A stretch of DNA of 51,959 nucleotides from DATFLL01 sp035267785 (GTDB lineage: Bacteria > Pseudomonadota > Gammaproteobacteria > DATFLL01). Of this stretch, positions 39,435-48,619 are shown piece after piece (the stretch's first letter is position 1; each line of letters begins with the position of its first letter). The notes beneath the pieces were generated by a model. It did no database searches and was not told where the DNA came from. It saw nothing but the letters and a program-made list of their open reading frames with translations. The translations under genes were made by a program, and so were the position numbers. The stretch spans positions 1-51,959 of the forward strand of contig DATFLL010000093.1 of assembly GCA_035267785.1 (NCBI GenBank). The letters run 5' to 3'.

Positions 39435-40951
39435 TCAGATTGCGCCGGTACTGGGGCGCCACCCCCGCCGCCGAGACGGTCGCCGCGATCGACCTCGGCT
39501 CCAACAGCTTCCATATGATCGTGGCCCGTCCCCAGGGCACCGAGCTCACCGTCGTCGATCGGCTGCGCGAAATGGTGCGCCTGGCCGCGGGCCTGGACGA
39601 TCGGCGCCGCCTGGACGCCGCCGCGCAGCGCCGTGCGCTCGAGTGCCTGGAGCGCTTCGGACAGCGCCTTCGCGACATGCCCGCGGGCAGTGTCCGCGCC
39701 GTCGGGACCAACACACTGCGCAGCGCCCACAATGCCTCGGAATTTCTCGACGCCGCCGAGCAGGCCCTGGGTCATCCCATCGAGATCATCTCCGGCGTCG
39801 AAGAGGCCCGCCTGATCTATCTGGGCGTCGCCCACAGCACGCCCGGCAACACAAAGCCGCGTCTTGTGATGGACATCGGCGGCGGGAGCACCGAATTGAT
39901 CGTCGGTCGCGGCTTCGAACCGCAGCGCATGGAAAGCCTGTACATGGGCTGTGTGAGCATGAGCCAACGCCACTTCCCCGACGGCTCCATCACCGCCAAG
40001 CGCTGGCAGCGGGCCCTGCTCAGCGCCCGCCAGGAGCTAGAACCCATCGAGACGACATTTCGGCACCCCGCGTGGGATGAGGCCGTCGGCGCATCGGGCA
40101 CCATACGCGCGGTGCGTTCCGTGGTGCAGGCCGCCGGATGGAGCAGCGCCGGAATCAGCCGCGATTCGCTCCAGCGATTGGCCGAGACGATGCTCAAGGC
40201 CGGCCACGTCGACAAACTGAAGCTCGCCGAGCTCAGCGCCGAACGCGCGCCGGTCTTCCCGGGCGGTGTGGCGGTCCTGTTGGCCGCCTTCGAGGCGCTC
40301 GGCATCGAGCAGATGCGCGTGTCCGACGGGGCGCTGCGCGAAGGCCTGCTTTACGACCTGCTCGGGCGTATCCGTCACGAAGACGTGCGCAACCGCAGCG
40401 TCGAATCCCTGGCCGGACGCTATCACATCGACGCCGATCAGGCGGCCCGCGTCGCGCAGACCGCCGCCGACTGCCTGGCACAAGTGTCCGAGGCCTGGCA
40501 GCTCGACGGTAAAGAACCCGCCCAATGGTTGCAGTGGGCGGCACGCCTGCACGAGGTCGGCCTCGACATCGCCCACAGCCAATACCATAAACACGGCGGC
40601 TACATATTGGAGAACGCCGACCTGCCCGGCTTTTCCCGTCAGGAACAGCGGGTACTGGCACGCATGGTGCGCCTGCATCGGCGCAAGTTCGCCATGGACG
40701 TCATCAAGGAGTTGCCGGCCGACTGGCGCCAGCCCATCACGTACCTGACGACACTGCTGCGATTGTCCGCCGTGCTGCACCGCAGCCGCAGCCCCACCCC
40801 GTTACCGGCCCTGCGACTCAAAGCCGGCGACCGACGCCTGAAGCTCACGTTTCCGTCCGGCTGGCTGAATGAGCACCCGCTGACGCGGGCGGATTTGGAA
40901 CAGGAATCCAGCTACCTGAAGTCGGCGCGGATCGAGCTCGACTTCGAATAA
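39431..40951 (+). CDS. ppx: Exopolyphosphatase, Ppx/GppA family
   Basis: Ppx releases phosphate from polyphosphate ends, or GppA hydrolyses pppGpp; the family does both. The 506-residue protein has the ASKHA actin-like fold: VAAIDLGSNSFHMIVAR (phosphate 1), GVEEARLIYLGV, VMDIGGGSTELIVG (phosphate 2) and GASGTIRAV. A C-terminal HD-like helical domain follows, with LHEVGLDIAHSQYHKHGGYILENADLPGFSRQEQ. ATG 39431 has no ribosome-binding site of its own. It overlaps the stop of a nine-codon ORF that does, so it is probably translated by coupling. It is convergent with ppk, 24 bp away, as often seen for this pair. Confidence 0.93.
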   Translation: MIRLRRYWGATPAAETVAAIDLGSNSFHMIVARPQGTELTVVDRLREMVRLAAGLDDRRRLDAAAQRRALECLERFGQRLRDMPAGSVRAVGTNTLRSAHNASEFLDAAEQALGHPIEIISGVEEARLIYLGVAHSTPGNTKPRLVMDIGGGSTELIVGRGFEPQRMESLYMGCVSMSQRHFPDGSITAKRWQRALLSARQELEPIETTFRHPAWDEAVGASGTIRAVRSVVQAAGWSSAGISRDSLQRLAETMLKAGHVDKLKLAELSAERAPVFPGGVAVLLAAFEALGIEQMRVSDGALREGLLYDLLGRIRHEDVRNRSVESLAGRYHIDADQAARVAQTAADCLAQVSEAWQLDGKEPAQWLQWAARLHEVGLDIAHSQYHKHGGYILENADLPGFSRQEQRVLARMVRLHRRKFAMDVIKELPADWRQPITYLTTLLRLSAVLHRSRSPTPLPALRLKAGDRRLKLTFPSGWLNEHPLTRADLEQESSYLKSARIELDFE

Positions 40952-40975
40952 CGCGCTTAGCGCCGCCTGCCCGCG

Positions 40976-43108
40976 TCAGGCGCTTTCCGCCAGCGCCTCG
41001 AGCAGGCGGGTCTGCGCCGAACGCGCCTCCTCCTGCCCCGGTACGCAGCGCACGTAACTCCCGTCGCGGTTCAATTCCCAGGCCTGCACGTTGTCATCGA
41101 GATAATAGGCCAGGTCCTGGATGACTCGCTGGCGCAGGTGTGCATCTTCGATTGGGAATGCCACTTCCACGCGCCGGAAGAAATTACGCTCCATCCAGTC
41201 GGCGCTTGCTCCGAAGACCTCGGCTTGTCCGTCGTTGTGAAAGTAATACACGCGCGTGTGTTCCAGGAAGCGTCCGACCACGGAGCGTACACGAATGCGC
41301 TCGGAGACGTCCGCGATGCCGGGGCGCAGACAGCAGATACCGCGCACGATCAGGTCGACCTCGACGCCGGCCTGCGAGGCCCGGTACAGCGCCTGAATGA
41401 TGCCCGGCTCGACCAGGGAGTTGAGCTTGGCGATGAGACGTGCCTCGCGCCCCGCCTGGGCATGTTCAATCTCGCGCTCTATGCGTTGGAGCAGGGATTC
41501 GTGCAGGGTGAACGGCGACTGCAGCAGCTTCTGCAGACGCGAGACCCTCCCCAGGCTGGTCATCTGCAGGAACAGGTTGTGAACGTCCTCGCCGATGGCC
41601 CGATCGCAGGTGAACAGGCCGTAGTCCGTGTAAAGCCGCGCGGTGCGCGGATGATAGTTGCCGGTACCCAGGTGAACGTAGTTGCGCAGTCCCTTGGCCT
41701 CGCGGCGTACGATGAGGATCATCTTGGCGTGGGTCTTGTAGCCAACGACGCCGTACACGACGTGTGCCCCGGCCTCCTGCAGGCGATTGGCGAGCGCAAT
41801 GTTCGCCTCCTCGTCGAATCGCGCACGCAGCTCGATGATAACGGTGACCTCCTTGCCCGCGCGCGCGGCCGAAACCAGCGCATCGACGATGGCCGATTCG
41901 GGTCCGGTGCGATACAGGGTCTGCTTGATGGTGAGCACCTGAGGGTCGGTGGCCGCCTGGCGCACAAAATCGATCACGGGCGCAAAGGACTCGAAGGGAT
42001 GATGCAGCAGCACGTCCTGATTGCGGATGAGCTCGAACATGTCGTTGTTGTGCGCGAGCTGCGCCGGCAGTCCCGGCGTAAACGACGGGTACTTCAGGTC
42101 GGCGCGGTCGACGAGGTCGGCAATGGCCAGCAAGCGGTTGAGGTTGACCGGTCCGTTGACCTGGTACAGATCGTCCCGGCCGAGGTCGAACTTGTTCAAA
42201 AGATAGCTCAGACCCTCCTCGGGGCAATCGTGCGCGACCTCCAGGCGCACGGCGTCGCCGTAGCGACGCGATGCCAGCTCGCCCTCCACCGCGCGCAGCA
42301 GGTCGTCGATTTCCTCCTCGTCGACAAACAGATCGCTGTTGCGGGTGACCCGGAACTGATAGCAGCCGGTGACCGTCATGCCCGGGAACAGATCGTCGAC
42401 GTAGGCGTGAATGACCGATGAGAGAAAGACGAAATCGTGCGGGCCGCTGTCCGTTTTGTCCTGCGGCAATTGAATCAGGCGCGGCAGGGCGCGCGGGGCT
42501 TGTACGACCGCCATGCCGCCGCTGCGACCGAAGGCGTCGGTTCCCCGCAGCGAGACGATGAAGTTCAGGCTCTTGTTCAGGATGCGCGGAAACGGGTGCG
42601 CCGGATCGAGCCCCAAGGGACTCAAGACGGGAAGCAGTTCCTCCTCGAAGTATTTGCGCAACCAGGCGTCCTGCGAGGCGCTCCACTCACCGCGGCGGAT
42701 GAAACGAATCTTCTGCTCGGCGAGCTCCGGGATGAGCACTTCGTTGAGCACCCGGTATTGTTCCTCGACCAGGGCATGGGCGCGCTGGCTGATCGCGTTG
42801 AGCACCTCGGCGGGTGTCATGTTGTCCGGCCCGGCCTGCACGGAGCCGAGCTCGACCTTCTGCTTCAGGCCGGAGACGCGGACCTCGAAGAATTCATCGA
42901 GATTGGTCGTCGAGATACAAAGAAATTTCAGCCGCTCGATCAGCGGTGTGGATTCGTCCTTGGCCTGCTCCAGGACCCGCCGATTGAACTCGAGCAGACT
43001 GAGCTCCCGGTTGATATACAGATCGGGCTGCTTGAGATCGACCTGGCCGGGCGCTTCGGCGTCGGGCATGGCAGGGGGCTGGGCGATGGTCGGCGGTGGC
43101 GTGGCCAT
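40976..43108 (-). CDS. ppk: Polyphosphate kinase 1
   Basis: PPK1 makes polyphosphate from ATP reversibly at the inner membrane. The 710-residue protein is complete: N-terminal LYINRELSLLEFNRRVLEQAKD, LSPLGLDPAHPFP, LLHHPFESFAPV and LYRTGPESAIVDAL. The autophosphorylated His is in YKTHAKMILIVRRE (His460), followed by YVHLGTGNYHPRTARLYTDYG and the second His near TRVYYFHNDG. ATG 43108 gives an N-terminal proline-rich tail. An in-frame ATG at 43069 would remove it, and neither has a clear ribosome-binding site. A Pho-box-like repeat lies immediately upstream. Confidence 0.95.
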   Translation of the reverse strand: MATPPPTIAQPPAMPDAEAPGQVDLKQPDLYINRELSLLEFNRRVLEQAKDESTPLIERLKFLCISTTNLDEFFEVRVSGLKQKVELGSVQAGPDNMTPAEVLNAISQRAHALVEEQYRVLNEVLIPELAEQKIRFIRRGEWSASQDAWLRKYFEEELLPVLSPLGLDPAHPFPRILNKSLNFIVSLRGTDAFGRSGGMAVVQAPRALPRLIQLPQDKTDSGPHDFVFLSSVIHAYVDDLFPGMTVTGCYQFRVTRNSDLFVDEEEIDDLLRAVEGELASRRYGDAVRLEVAHDCPEEGLSYLLNKFDLGRDDLYQVNGPVNLNRLLAIADLVDRADLKYPSFTPGLPAQLAHNNDMFELIRNQDVLLHHPFESFAPVIDFVRQAATDPQVLTIKQTLYRTGPESAIVDALVSAARAGKEVTVIIELRARFDEEANIALANRLQEAGAHVVYGVVGYKTHAKMILIVRREAKGLRNYVHLGTGNYHPRTARLYTDYGLFTCDRAIGEDVHNLFLQMTSLGRVSRLQKLLQSPFTLHESLLQRIEREIEHAQAGREARLIAKLNSLVEPGIIQALYRASQAGVEVDLIVRGICCLRPGIADVSERIRVRSVVGRFLEHTRVYYFHNDGQAEVFGASADWMERNFFRRVEVAFPIEDAHLRQRVIQDLAYYLDDNVQAWELNRDGSYVRCVPGQEEARSAQTRLLEALAESA

Positions 43109-43114
43109 GGGAGT

Positions 43115-43132
43115 ATGACGATTTTATGACAT
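43115..43132 (-). promoter_or_regulatory. Pho-box-like repeat upstream of ppk
   Basis: The minus strand reads ATGTCAT-AAAA-TCGTCAT, close to the PhoB consensus CTGTCAT-N4-CTGTCAT (6/7 and 5/7). It lies only seven bases before the chosen ppk ATG, too near for a normal PhoB promoter unless translation starts at 43069. Treat it as tentative. Confidence 0.3.
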
Positions 43133-43190
43133 TTAACGCGTTGTCTTGCAAAGCATAATACAACGCGGCCGGCTTGGGTAGGCAGTTCAC

Positions 43191-44159
43191 TCAGGCGGGG
43201 GCCGCCGGGACCCGGTCGCCGTGGCTGAAATGGGCTTTTGCGAAGGCCACGCGTGCCTCGACGTCGCGCAGCTCGCGGTGATGGCGCTCCACGGCGTGGA
43301 GCCGATGCAGCAGCCCCGTCCGGTTGGCAATCTGAATATTCAGGCCGGGTCGGGCGTTGATCTCCAGGATCAGGGGCCCGCGCTCGCGGTCCAGGACGAT
43401 ATCCACGCCCTGATAGCCCAGAGCGGTCAGCTCGCAGCAGCGAGAGGCCAGACGCAGCAGGTCATCCCACCCCGGCACGGCCACGTCGTTGACGGGGTTG
43501 CCCGTATCGGGGTGTTCGTCGATGGTGTCGTTGCCCCACACGGCGGTCAATGTCCGGCCCGTGGCGATATCGACGCCCACGCCGAGGGCGCCCTGATGCA
43601 GGTTGGCCTTGCCCTCGGAGGCGCGTGTCGGCAAGCGCACCATCGCCAGCACCGGCACGCCCAGGAAGACGATGATTCGGATGTCGGGGACCCCCTGGTA
43701 ACTGATGGCCTCGAATACCGGGTCGAACTGCACGCGGTACTCGATGATTGCCTGATCGGGATAGCCGCCCAGGCTGTACAGCCCGCTCAGCGTATTGGAG
43801 ACATGATAGGCGAGCTCGTCGGGACTGAGCAGCAGACCGCCGGCCTTGCGGTACATCTTGCGCATACGCCCCGTGATCACGACGATCCCGTTGCCACCGC
43901 TGCCATGGGCCGGCTTGACCACGAACGAGGCATGAGGTGCGAGCATTTCGGGGAGTCGTTTGATCTCGTATTCATGACTGATCACGCCGTAGAGCTCGGG
44001 CACGGCCATGCCGGCTTCCAGGGCCAGACGCTTGGTCTGCAGCTTGTCGTCGACCAGGGGATAGAGCCGCCGGGGATTGTAGACGAGCGTGTAGTCCGCG
44101 TTGCGCCGGTTGATCCCGAGCACCCCTGCCTCGCGCAGCTTGCGAATGCGATCGAACAT
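43191..44159 (-). CDS. RimK-like ATP-grasp ligase (alpha-L-glutamate ligase-like)
   Basis: This 322-residue ATP-grasp protein is related to RimK but belongs to a separate group found with degenerate-transglutaminase and retropepsin-like genes. Visible landmarks are NYRRNADY-like NRRNADYTLVYNPRRLYPLVDDKLQTK, the nucleotide-binding FVVKPAHGSGGNGIVVI and the metal-binding LILEINARPGLNIQIANR near the C-terminus. It should join a carboxylate to an amine using ATP. Glutamate is only the family guess, and neither substrate nor acceptor is known. ATG 44159 begins six bases after the preceding stop, so it is the third gene of the module. It ends 82 bp before ppk. Confidence 0.85.
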   Translation of the reverse strand: MFDRIRKLREAGVLGINRRNADYTLVYNPRRLYPLVDDKLQTKRLALEAGMAVPELYGVISHEYEIKRLPEMLAPHASFVVKPAHGSGGNGIVVITGRMRKMYRKAGGLLLSPDELAYHVSNTLSGLYSLGGYPDQAIIEYRVQFDPVFEAISYQGVPDIRIIVFLGVPVLAMVRLPTRASEGKANLHQGALGVGVDIATGRTLTAVWGNDTIDEHPDTGNPVNDVAVPGWDDLLRLASRCCELTALGYQGVDIVLDRERGPLILEINARPGLNIQIANRTGLLHRLHAVERHHRELRDVEARVAFAKAHFSHGDRVPAAPA

Positions 44160-44165
44160 GCTATC

Positions 44166-45689
44166 TCACTCGCGGGTCATCGCGCGGAAACGAACCAGTT
44201 CAGTCAGGCGATAGCCCGAATAGCGCCCGAGCAGCAACGTGCTCGCGAGCAAAATGAGCAGCAATTCGGGAAACACGAAGACGAGATGTCGCAGGAAGTC
44301 GATGCTCATGACCAGATACGCCGCCGCCGCCACGGCCAGACTGCCAATGCCCTGTTCGATGGCCTCGGCCGCACCGCGCTCCTCCCAGACGATGGACATG
44401 CGCTCGATGGTCATGGTCATGATAATCATCGGAAACAGCGCTACGGACAGCCCTCGCTCGATACCCAACTTGAAACTTAATACACTGATCATCGCCATCA
44501 ACAGTACAACCACGATCAGGACCGAGGCCAGCCGCGGCACCAGCAGCAGCTTGAGTTGATCCAGATAAAAGCGCACCGTCAGACCCAATCCCACGACCAG
44601 GGCGAACAATATGATTCCCCAGAGCAACTGCGTCTCGCGGAAGGACAGCGCGATCAGCACCGGCATGAAGGTGCCGAAGGTCTTGACGCCGACAATGTTG
44701 CGAAGCACCACCAGCAAGAATGCGCCGAGTGGCACCAGAAGCAGTACCTGGTAGACGGCCTGCGTCTCGATCGGAAGGCTGAGCAGGGAAAAATCGATCA
44801 AGCCCGGTGTCATGAACCGACCCCGCATCGCCGCGCCGCTCAATGCCGACTCCTTGATCAGACGTACCGCGAGTCGCGTCTTTAGATCGCGCGCACCCTT
44901 GAGGGTAACCAGCGGTTCACTGCCTCGCCACCACGTCAGGTAGTCGTCCGGCAGCTTGCCGGTTCCCTTGGCCGCGTCATACGGGCGCCAGACACCCTTT
45001 TCCGCCACCTCCAGCCAGGCGACCGGGACAACATCGCGCTGCAACTCCTGCAGGCGTACTCCGTGGACGACACGCGCGGGAATACCCGCCTCGGCCAGCA
45101 CGTCGATGGCGACCGCGATCCGGCGTTCGTTGTCCGGTTTGCGGCCCAATAGCAGCGACACACTCTCGTCCTTTTCCGGGCTGTTCAAACGCTTGAGAAG
45201 CTCGGTGACAAAGGAGTCTATGTCCGCCGAATGGGCCCGAATGTCGGCAATCAGAGTATCGGCGGCCGCGCGGTGGGCGCCCTCGTAGCCGACCGGCGTG
45301 ACCGGCTCCGCCTCGGCTTTTACGACCGGATAGGCATCTGCGACACGCCGCACGATCGCCCGGTAATAGAGTACCTGATTGCCGCTTGCCCGCCGCGTCG
45401 ACCAGATCACCTTGCGGCTGCCGTTGACATTCTTCGCGCTGAAGCCATAGCCCTTGGAAATGAAATTCTCGTCGATGAGCGCGTATTGACTCGTGCTGCG
45501 CGGCACGTACATCGACAGCTTGACCGGGGCGTTGTAGGCGCGAAAAGCCGCTCGCACCTCGATCTCCCAGCTGTCGGAGGTGGTATCGGGCAGCAGCGGG
45601 AAGTGCAGCACGAATACCTTAAAAAAGAACACCATCAGCGCGATGAGTGTCAACGCCGCTGACAGAACGTACAGATGGCGCTTATTCAA
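44166..45689 (-). CDS. Seven-helix membrane protein with degenerate transglutaminase domain
   Basis: This 507-residue membrane protein has an N-terminal signal anchor (residues about 5-28) and a periplasmic region of roughly 230 residues. That region contains a transglutaminase-like fold recognised from RRIAVAIDVLAEAGIPARVVHGVRL. The catalytic Cys expected before that helix is absent, so the domain is probably inactive. Seven or so helices follow from about residue 290 (YQVLLLVPLGAFLLVVLRNIVG onward), including FGTFMPVLIALSFRETQ. The start is TTG 45689, which overlaps the protease stop by eight bases and has GGGGACCTGAAGG upstream. This combination is a known but poorly understood partner of the RimK-like ligase. 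Confidence 0.82.
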   Translation of the reverse strand: MNKRHLYVLSAALTLIALMVFFFKVFVLHFPLLPDTTSDSWEIEVRAAFRAYNAPVKLSMYVPRSTSQYALIDENFISKGYGFSAKNVNGSRKVIWSTRRASGNQVLYYRAIVRRVADAYPVVKAEAEPVTPVGYEGAHRAAADTLIADIRAHSADIDSFVTELLKRLNSPEKDESVSLLLGRKPDNERRIAVAIDVLAEAGIPARVVHGVRLQELQRDVVPVAWLEVAEKGVWRPYDAAKGTGKLPDDYLTWWRGSEPLVTLKGARDLKTRLAVRLIKESALSGAAMRGRFMTPGLIDFSLLSLPIETQAVYQVLLLVPLGAFLLVVLRNIVGVKTFGTFMPVLIALSFRETQLLWGIILFALVVGLGLTVRFYLDQLKLLLVPRLASVLIVVVLLMAMISVLSFKLGIERGLSVALFPMIIMTMTIERMSIVWEERGAAEAIEQGIGSLAVAAAAYLVMSIDFLRHLVFVFPELLLILLASTLLLGRYSGYRLTELVRFRAMTRE

Positions 45690-46266
45690 CCTTCAGGTCC
45701 CCTTTACAGCGGGGTTTGGCCTGGAAGGTCTCGCCCGGGTCGACCACAAAATGCCCCTGCATATCGTCACGGCCGATCAGCATGTTATAGCGAAAACCGG
45801 ATCGGTCGACGAGGTTGACTCGCGTTACCTTGTATACGTTGCCCAGACAAATCCCCAGCTCGACGACCGGGCGACGCTGAACCCGCCCGAAGTGACGCTT
45901 GATTTTGATGTGCCCGACGATCTTACGCTCGAAGCTCGCCAGCTTTCCGTTCTTGGTCTCTATCTGAAAACCTATCCACTGCTCACCGTCGCGCTCGAAC
46001 GGCCGCAGGCAATTGCAGCTCAGCGAAGACATCTTGGCGCCGGTGTCGAGTTTCGCCTTGACTTCGACGTTGCCGGGGAACAGGCGCACGTTTTCCACCC
46101 AGCCGACGATATCCTTGCCGTTGTCGGCCAAGGCCGGTGCCGCCGGGAGCCCCGCGCTCACGAGCAGGGCCAGAACCAAACCGGGCACGGAGGTTAACAA
46201 CGTGATTCTCGGCGCCGGCGCAGAGCGCACGGCCGCGGAGAGCCCAACCAGAGCGAAACGGAGCAT
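45682..46266 (-). CDS. Retropepsin-like aspartic protease (formerly 'ATP-dependent zinc protease')
   Basis: This 194-residue protein has a signal peptide (long N-region, then VPGLVLALLVSAGLPAAPALA). The retropepsin-like domain has the catalytic triad D-T-G-A at residues 74-77 (EVKAKLDTGAKMSSLS), followed by QWIGFQIETKNGKL and the C-terminal YNMLIGRDDMQGHFVVDP. This family is labelled RimK/LysX or zinc protease in many databases but is built like a retroviral protease monomer. It should act in the periplasm as a dimer. ATG 46266 was chosen because the upstream frame begins with TTG and lacks a signal. It is the first gene of the three-gene module. Confidence 0.82.
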   Translation of the reverse strand: MLRFALVGLSAAVRSAPAPRITLLTSVPGLVLALLVSAGLPAAPALADNGKDIVGWVENVRLFPGNVEVKAKLDTGAKMSSLSCNCLRPFERDGEQWIGFQIETKNGKLASFERKIVGHIKIKRHFGRVQRRPVVELGICLGNVYKVTRVNLVDRSGFRYNMLIGRDDMQGHFVVDPGETFQAKPRCKGDLKVE

Positions 46267-46392
46267 GGCAGTTATTCCATATAGTAATGGCGAGTCGAAG
46301 ACAACGCCCACCCGGCGCCTCAACGCCCGGGCGGCGTCGGTCCGTTCAAGGAAATATTAGGGGGTGCCATGCGGGGGCACAAGCGCAACTGC
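46267..46392. other. Gap between the histidine kinase and the protease module
   Basis: This short gap of 126 bp lies on the minus strand between two same-strand units. A weak hairpin (GTGCC-CCCGCAT-GGCAC) follows the kinase stop without a T run. No strong promoter was seen, so the kinase operon could read through into the protease module. Confidence 0.3.
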
Positions 46393-47700
46393 TCAGGTCA
46401 CGGACACAGGGTTGACGTGGGCGGCGTTACCGCTTGTGACCAGCCGCAGGGAGGTGCGGGTGCCCGTGCCCGGTTGACTCTCGATAGCGATCTCCCAGCC
46501 ATAGCGATCGCAGATGCGCTTGACCAGCGACAGGCCGATCCCGCTGCCGCCGCTGTGCGGACCCGTGGCGAACCGCTCGAAGGCTCGGTCCAGGTCCTGG
46601 GGGCTCATGCCGCTGCCCGTGTCTTCGACTTCGATGCCGTGGCGGGTCACCCGGGCCGTGATCCGACCCCGTTCGGTATAGGCGAAGGCGTTGCGTATGA
46701 GGTTGCCGACCACGATGGCCAGGACCGCCCGCTCCACCGGGAGCTGAAGATTGCCTTCGCGTTCGATGTCGACTTCCACCGGCTTGTCCTTGAGCAGGTA
46801 GGCGTGATTTTCAATGACGTCCCGAAGTACGTTTCCCACCGAGCAGGAGGTTGCAGCGCCTGCCGGCCCACGCTCCTCGCGCGCCAGAGTGAACAGCGCG
46901 GCGGTCAGCTCGGACATCTCGCGCGCCGCCCGGGCAATGCGCCCTACCCGCTCGCGCGCGGCCCCCTCCAGCCCCGGCGAGGCCAACAGCACTTCGGTCG
47001 CTCCGTTGATGACCGTCAACGGAGTGCGCAGCTCGTGACTGACATCACTGGTGAAGTAGCGTTCGCGTTCGATAAAGGCGTGCAGTCGCATGAGGTACTT
47101 GTCGAAGGCGGCTGCCAGCTCGCCCACCTCGTCGTTGGTGAAATCGCCCGCTACCGGCGTCAGGCGATCCTCGGCGCGCAGCCCGCCGATGCGCCGGGCC
47201 AGCGTGACCACGGGTGAGATTACCCGTCCGGTCAACCAACCACCGAGCGCGGCCGACAGCAGCGTCATGGCGACTACGCCGCTGGCGAGAAACAGCAGGT
47301 AGCGGTGCTCGCGTTCCTTGGCCCGGGCCTCGTCGTAGAGCAGAAAGAAGCGATCGCCGCCGCGGCGGGCGATGACCAGAAAGTGGCTTTTACCCTGAAA
47401 TTCGACGCGGTGAAAACCGTCCTTCAGGGCGGCGAACTGCGGTGGCGCGGGCGCATCGTTGACCTTGGAGGAATCGATGAAGGTGCGAATGGCCAGACTC
47501 GACGGCGGCGGGCTGTGCGGGTCCACCTGAAAGCGGTTGGCGTATTCGTCCAGCTCTGCCGTTAACGTCTCGGCGATGAGACCACGCTCGATGTCCTGTG
47601 TACCAAGATAGAGCACGGCGCTGAGGAGCAGGCTGATCAGCCCGCCAAACAGCGCGAAAGAAAAACCGACTCGGTGGCGTAGACTACGCCTGAACTGCAT
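46393..47700 (-). CDS. Membrane sensor histidine kinase
   Basis: This 435-residue sensor kinase has a transmembrane helix near residues 12-32, a periplasmic domain of about 130 residues and a second helix near 165-187 (LLFLASGVVAMTLLSAALGGWL). A HAMP domain follows, then HisKA with DVSHELRTPLTVINGA, and an HATPase domain with GNLIRNAFAY, VEDTGSGMS and GGSGIGLSLV. ATG 47700 lies inside the end of the response-regulator gene (17-base overlap), so the two are coupled. The stimulus is unknown. The downstream retropepsin/transglutaminase/ATP-grasp genes are the nearest candidate targets. Confidence 0.9.
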   Translation of the reverse strand: MQFRRSLRHRVGFSFALFGGLISLLLSAVLYLGTQDIERGLIAETLTAELDEYANRFQVDPHSPPPSSLAIRTFIDSSKVNDAPAPPQFAALKDGFHRVEFQGKSHFLVIARRGGDRFFLLYDEARAKEREHRYLLFLASGVVAMTLLSAALGGWLTGRVISPVVTLARRIGGLRAEDRLTPVAGDFTNDEVGELAAAFDKYLMRLHAFIERERYFTSDVSHELRTPLTVINGATEVLLASPGLEGAARERVGRIARAAREMSELTAALFTLAREERGPAGAATSCSVGNVLRDVIENHAYLLKDKPVEVDIEREGNLQLPVERAVLAIVVGNLIRNAFAYTERGRITARVTRHGIEVEDTGSGMSPQDLDRAFERFATGPHSGGSGIGLSLVKRICDRYGWEIAIESQPGTGTRTSLRLVTSGNAAHVNPVSVT

Positions 47701-48370
47701 CCGGTTCGACCAGCTGATATCCGATGCCGTGGAGGGTACGCAGTAAGGCGCGATCGAAGGGCTTGTCCACCGCTGCACGCAGCAGATGCATATGGGCACG
47801 CAGCGCGTCGCTGTCGGGCGGCGCATCACCCCATATCTCACGCTCGATTTCCTGGCGCGTCAGTACCCGCGGCGATTGACGCATCAGCAGGCCGAGTATC
47901 TTGAGCGGAATCGGCGGCAGCACGATCTTCTTGTCGCCGCGAGTCACCTCGAGGGTGTCCTGATCGAACTTCAGGTCGCCCACCTCCAGGCAGCGGCGCG
48001 TGGTCTCGCCGCGTGCCCGGCGGACCAGGGCCTTGAGGCGCACTTCCAGTTCCTGCAGCGCGAAGGGTTTGACCAGATAGTCATCCGCGCCGTGGGCAAA
48101 CCCCTGCAGCTTGTCATCCAGGGTGTCGCGCGCGGTGAGCATCAGCACCGACGTCTCGTTGCCCCGCTCGCGCAGTTGCTCGCAGACCTCCAGGCCGTCC
48201 ATCCCCGGCAGCATCAGATCCAGGACGATGACGTCATAGCGGTTGTCCAACGCGAATCGAAGACCCGTATGGGCATCGTTGGCCGCATCGACGGTATGGC
48301 CGTTGCCTTCGAGGTAGTCATAGAGGTTCGCTACCAGATCCGGATTGTCTTCGATGACCAGAATATTCAT
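47684..48370 (-). CDS. OmpR/PhoB-family response regulator
   Basis: This 228-residue regulator has a receiver domain with acidic pocket (VIEDNPD), phosphoacceptor Asp51 in VLDLMLPGMDG, LTARD and the Lys in LVKPFA. A C-terminal OmpR-type winged helix follows, with the recognition region around LTRQEIEREIWGDAPPDSDALRAHMHLLRAAVDKP and RTLHGIGYQL. ATG 48370 was chosen over the longer frame because MNILVIEDN is the normal receiver start. It is the first gene of the two-component operon and divergent from the cydB region. Confidence 0.92.
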   Translation of the reverse strand: MNILVIEDNPDLVANLYDYLEGNGHTVDAANDAHTGLRFALDNRYDVIVLDLMLPGMDGLEVCEQLRERGNETSVLMLTARDTLDDKLQGFAHGADDYLVKPFALQELEVRLKALVRRARGETTRRCLEVGDLKFDQDTLEVTRGDKKIVLPPIPLKILGLLMRQSPRVLTRQEIEREIWGDAPPDSDALRAHMHLLRAAVDKPFDRALLRTLHGIGYQLVEPDAVQA

Positions 48371-48619
48371 AGTTTCCAAGATTCCACCCCCTCGGTCCAA
48401 GCCGGTACGGTCTGTTCGTTGAGCCCGGAGTCCGCGCCGGGAATCGGGAGCCACGGTCGGTCGGTCCAGGTACCGCGCCGAGACGGCCATAATCGAATGT
48501 GATTTATACCTCCGCCAGCATCGAGAGGCCAGTGCCGATCGGCCGGTCTCGAGCCGCCAGCGCGGCCTCCAGTGCCGATCCGGTCCCGTCAGATGCGGCG
48601 TGCTCGGGGTGGTTTTGCC

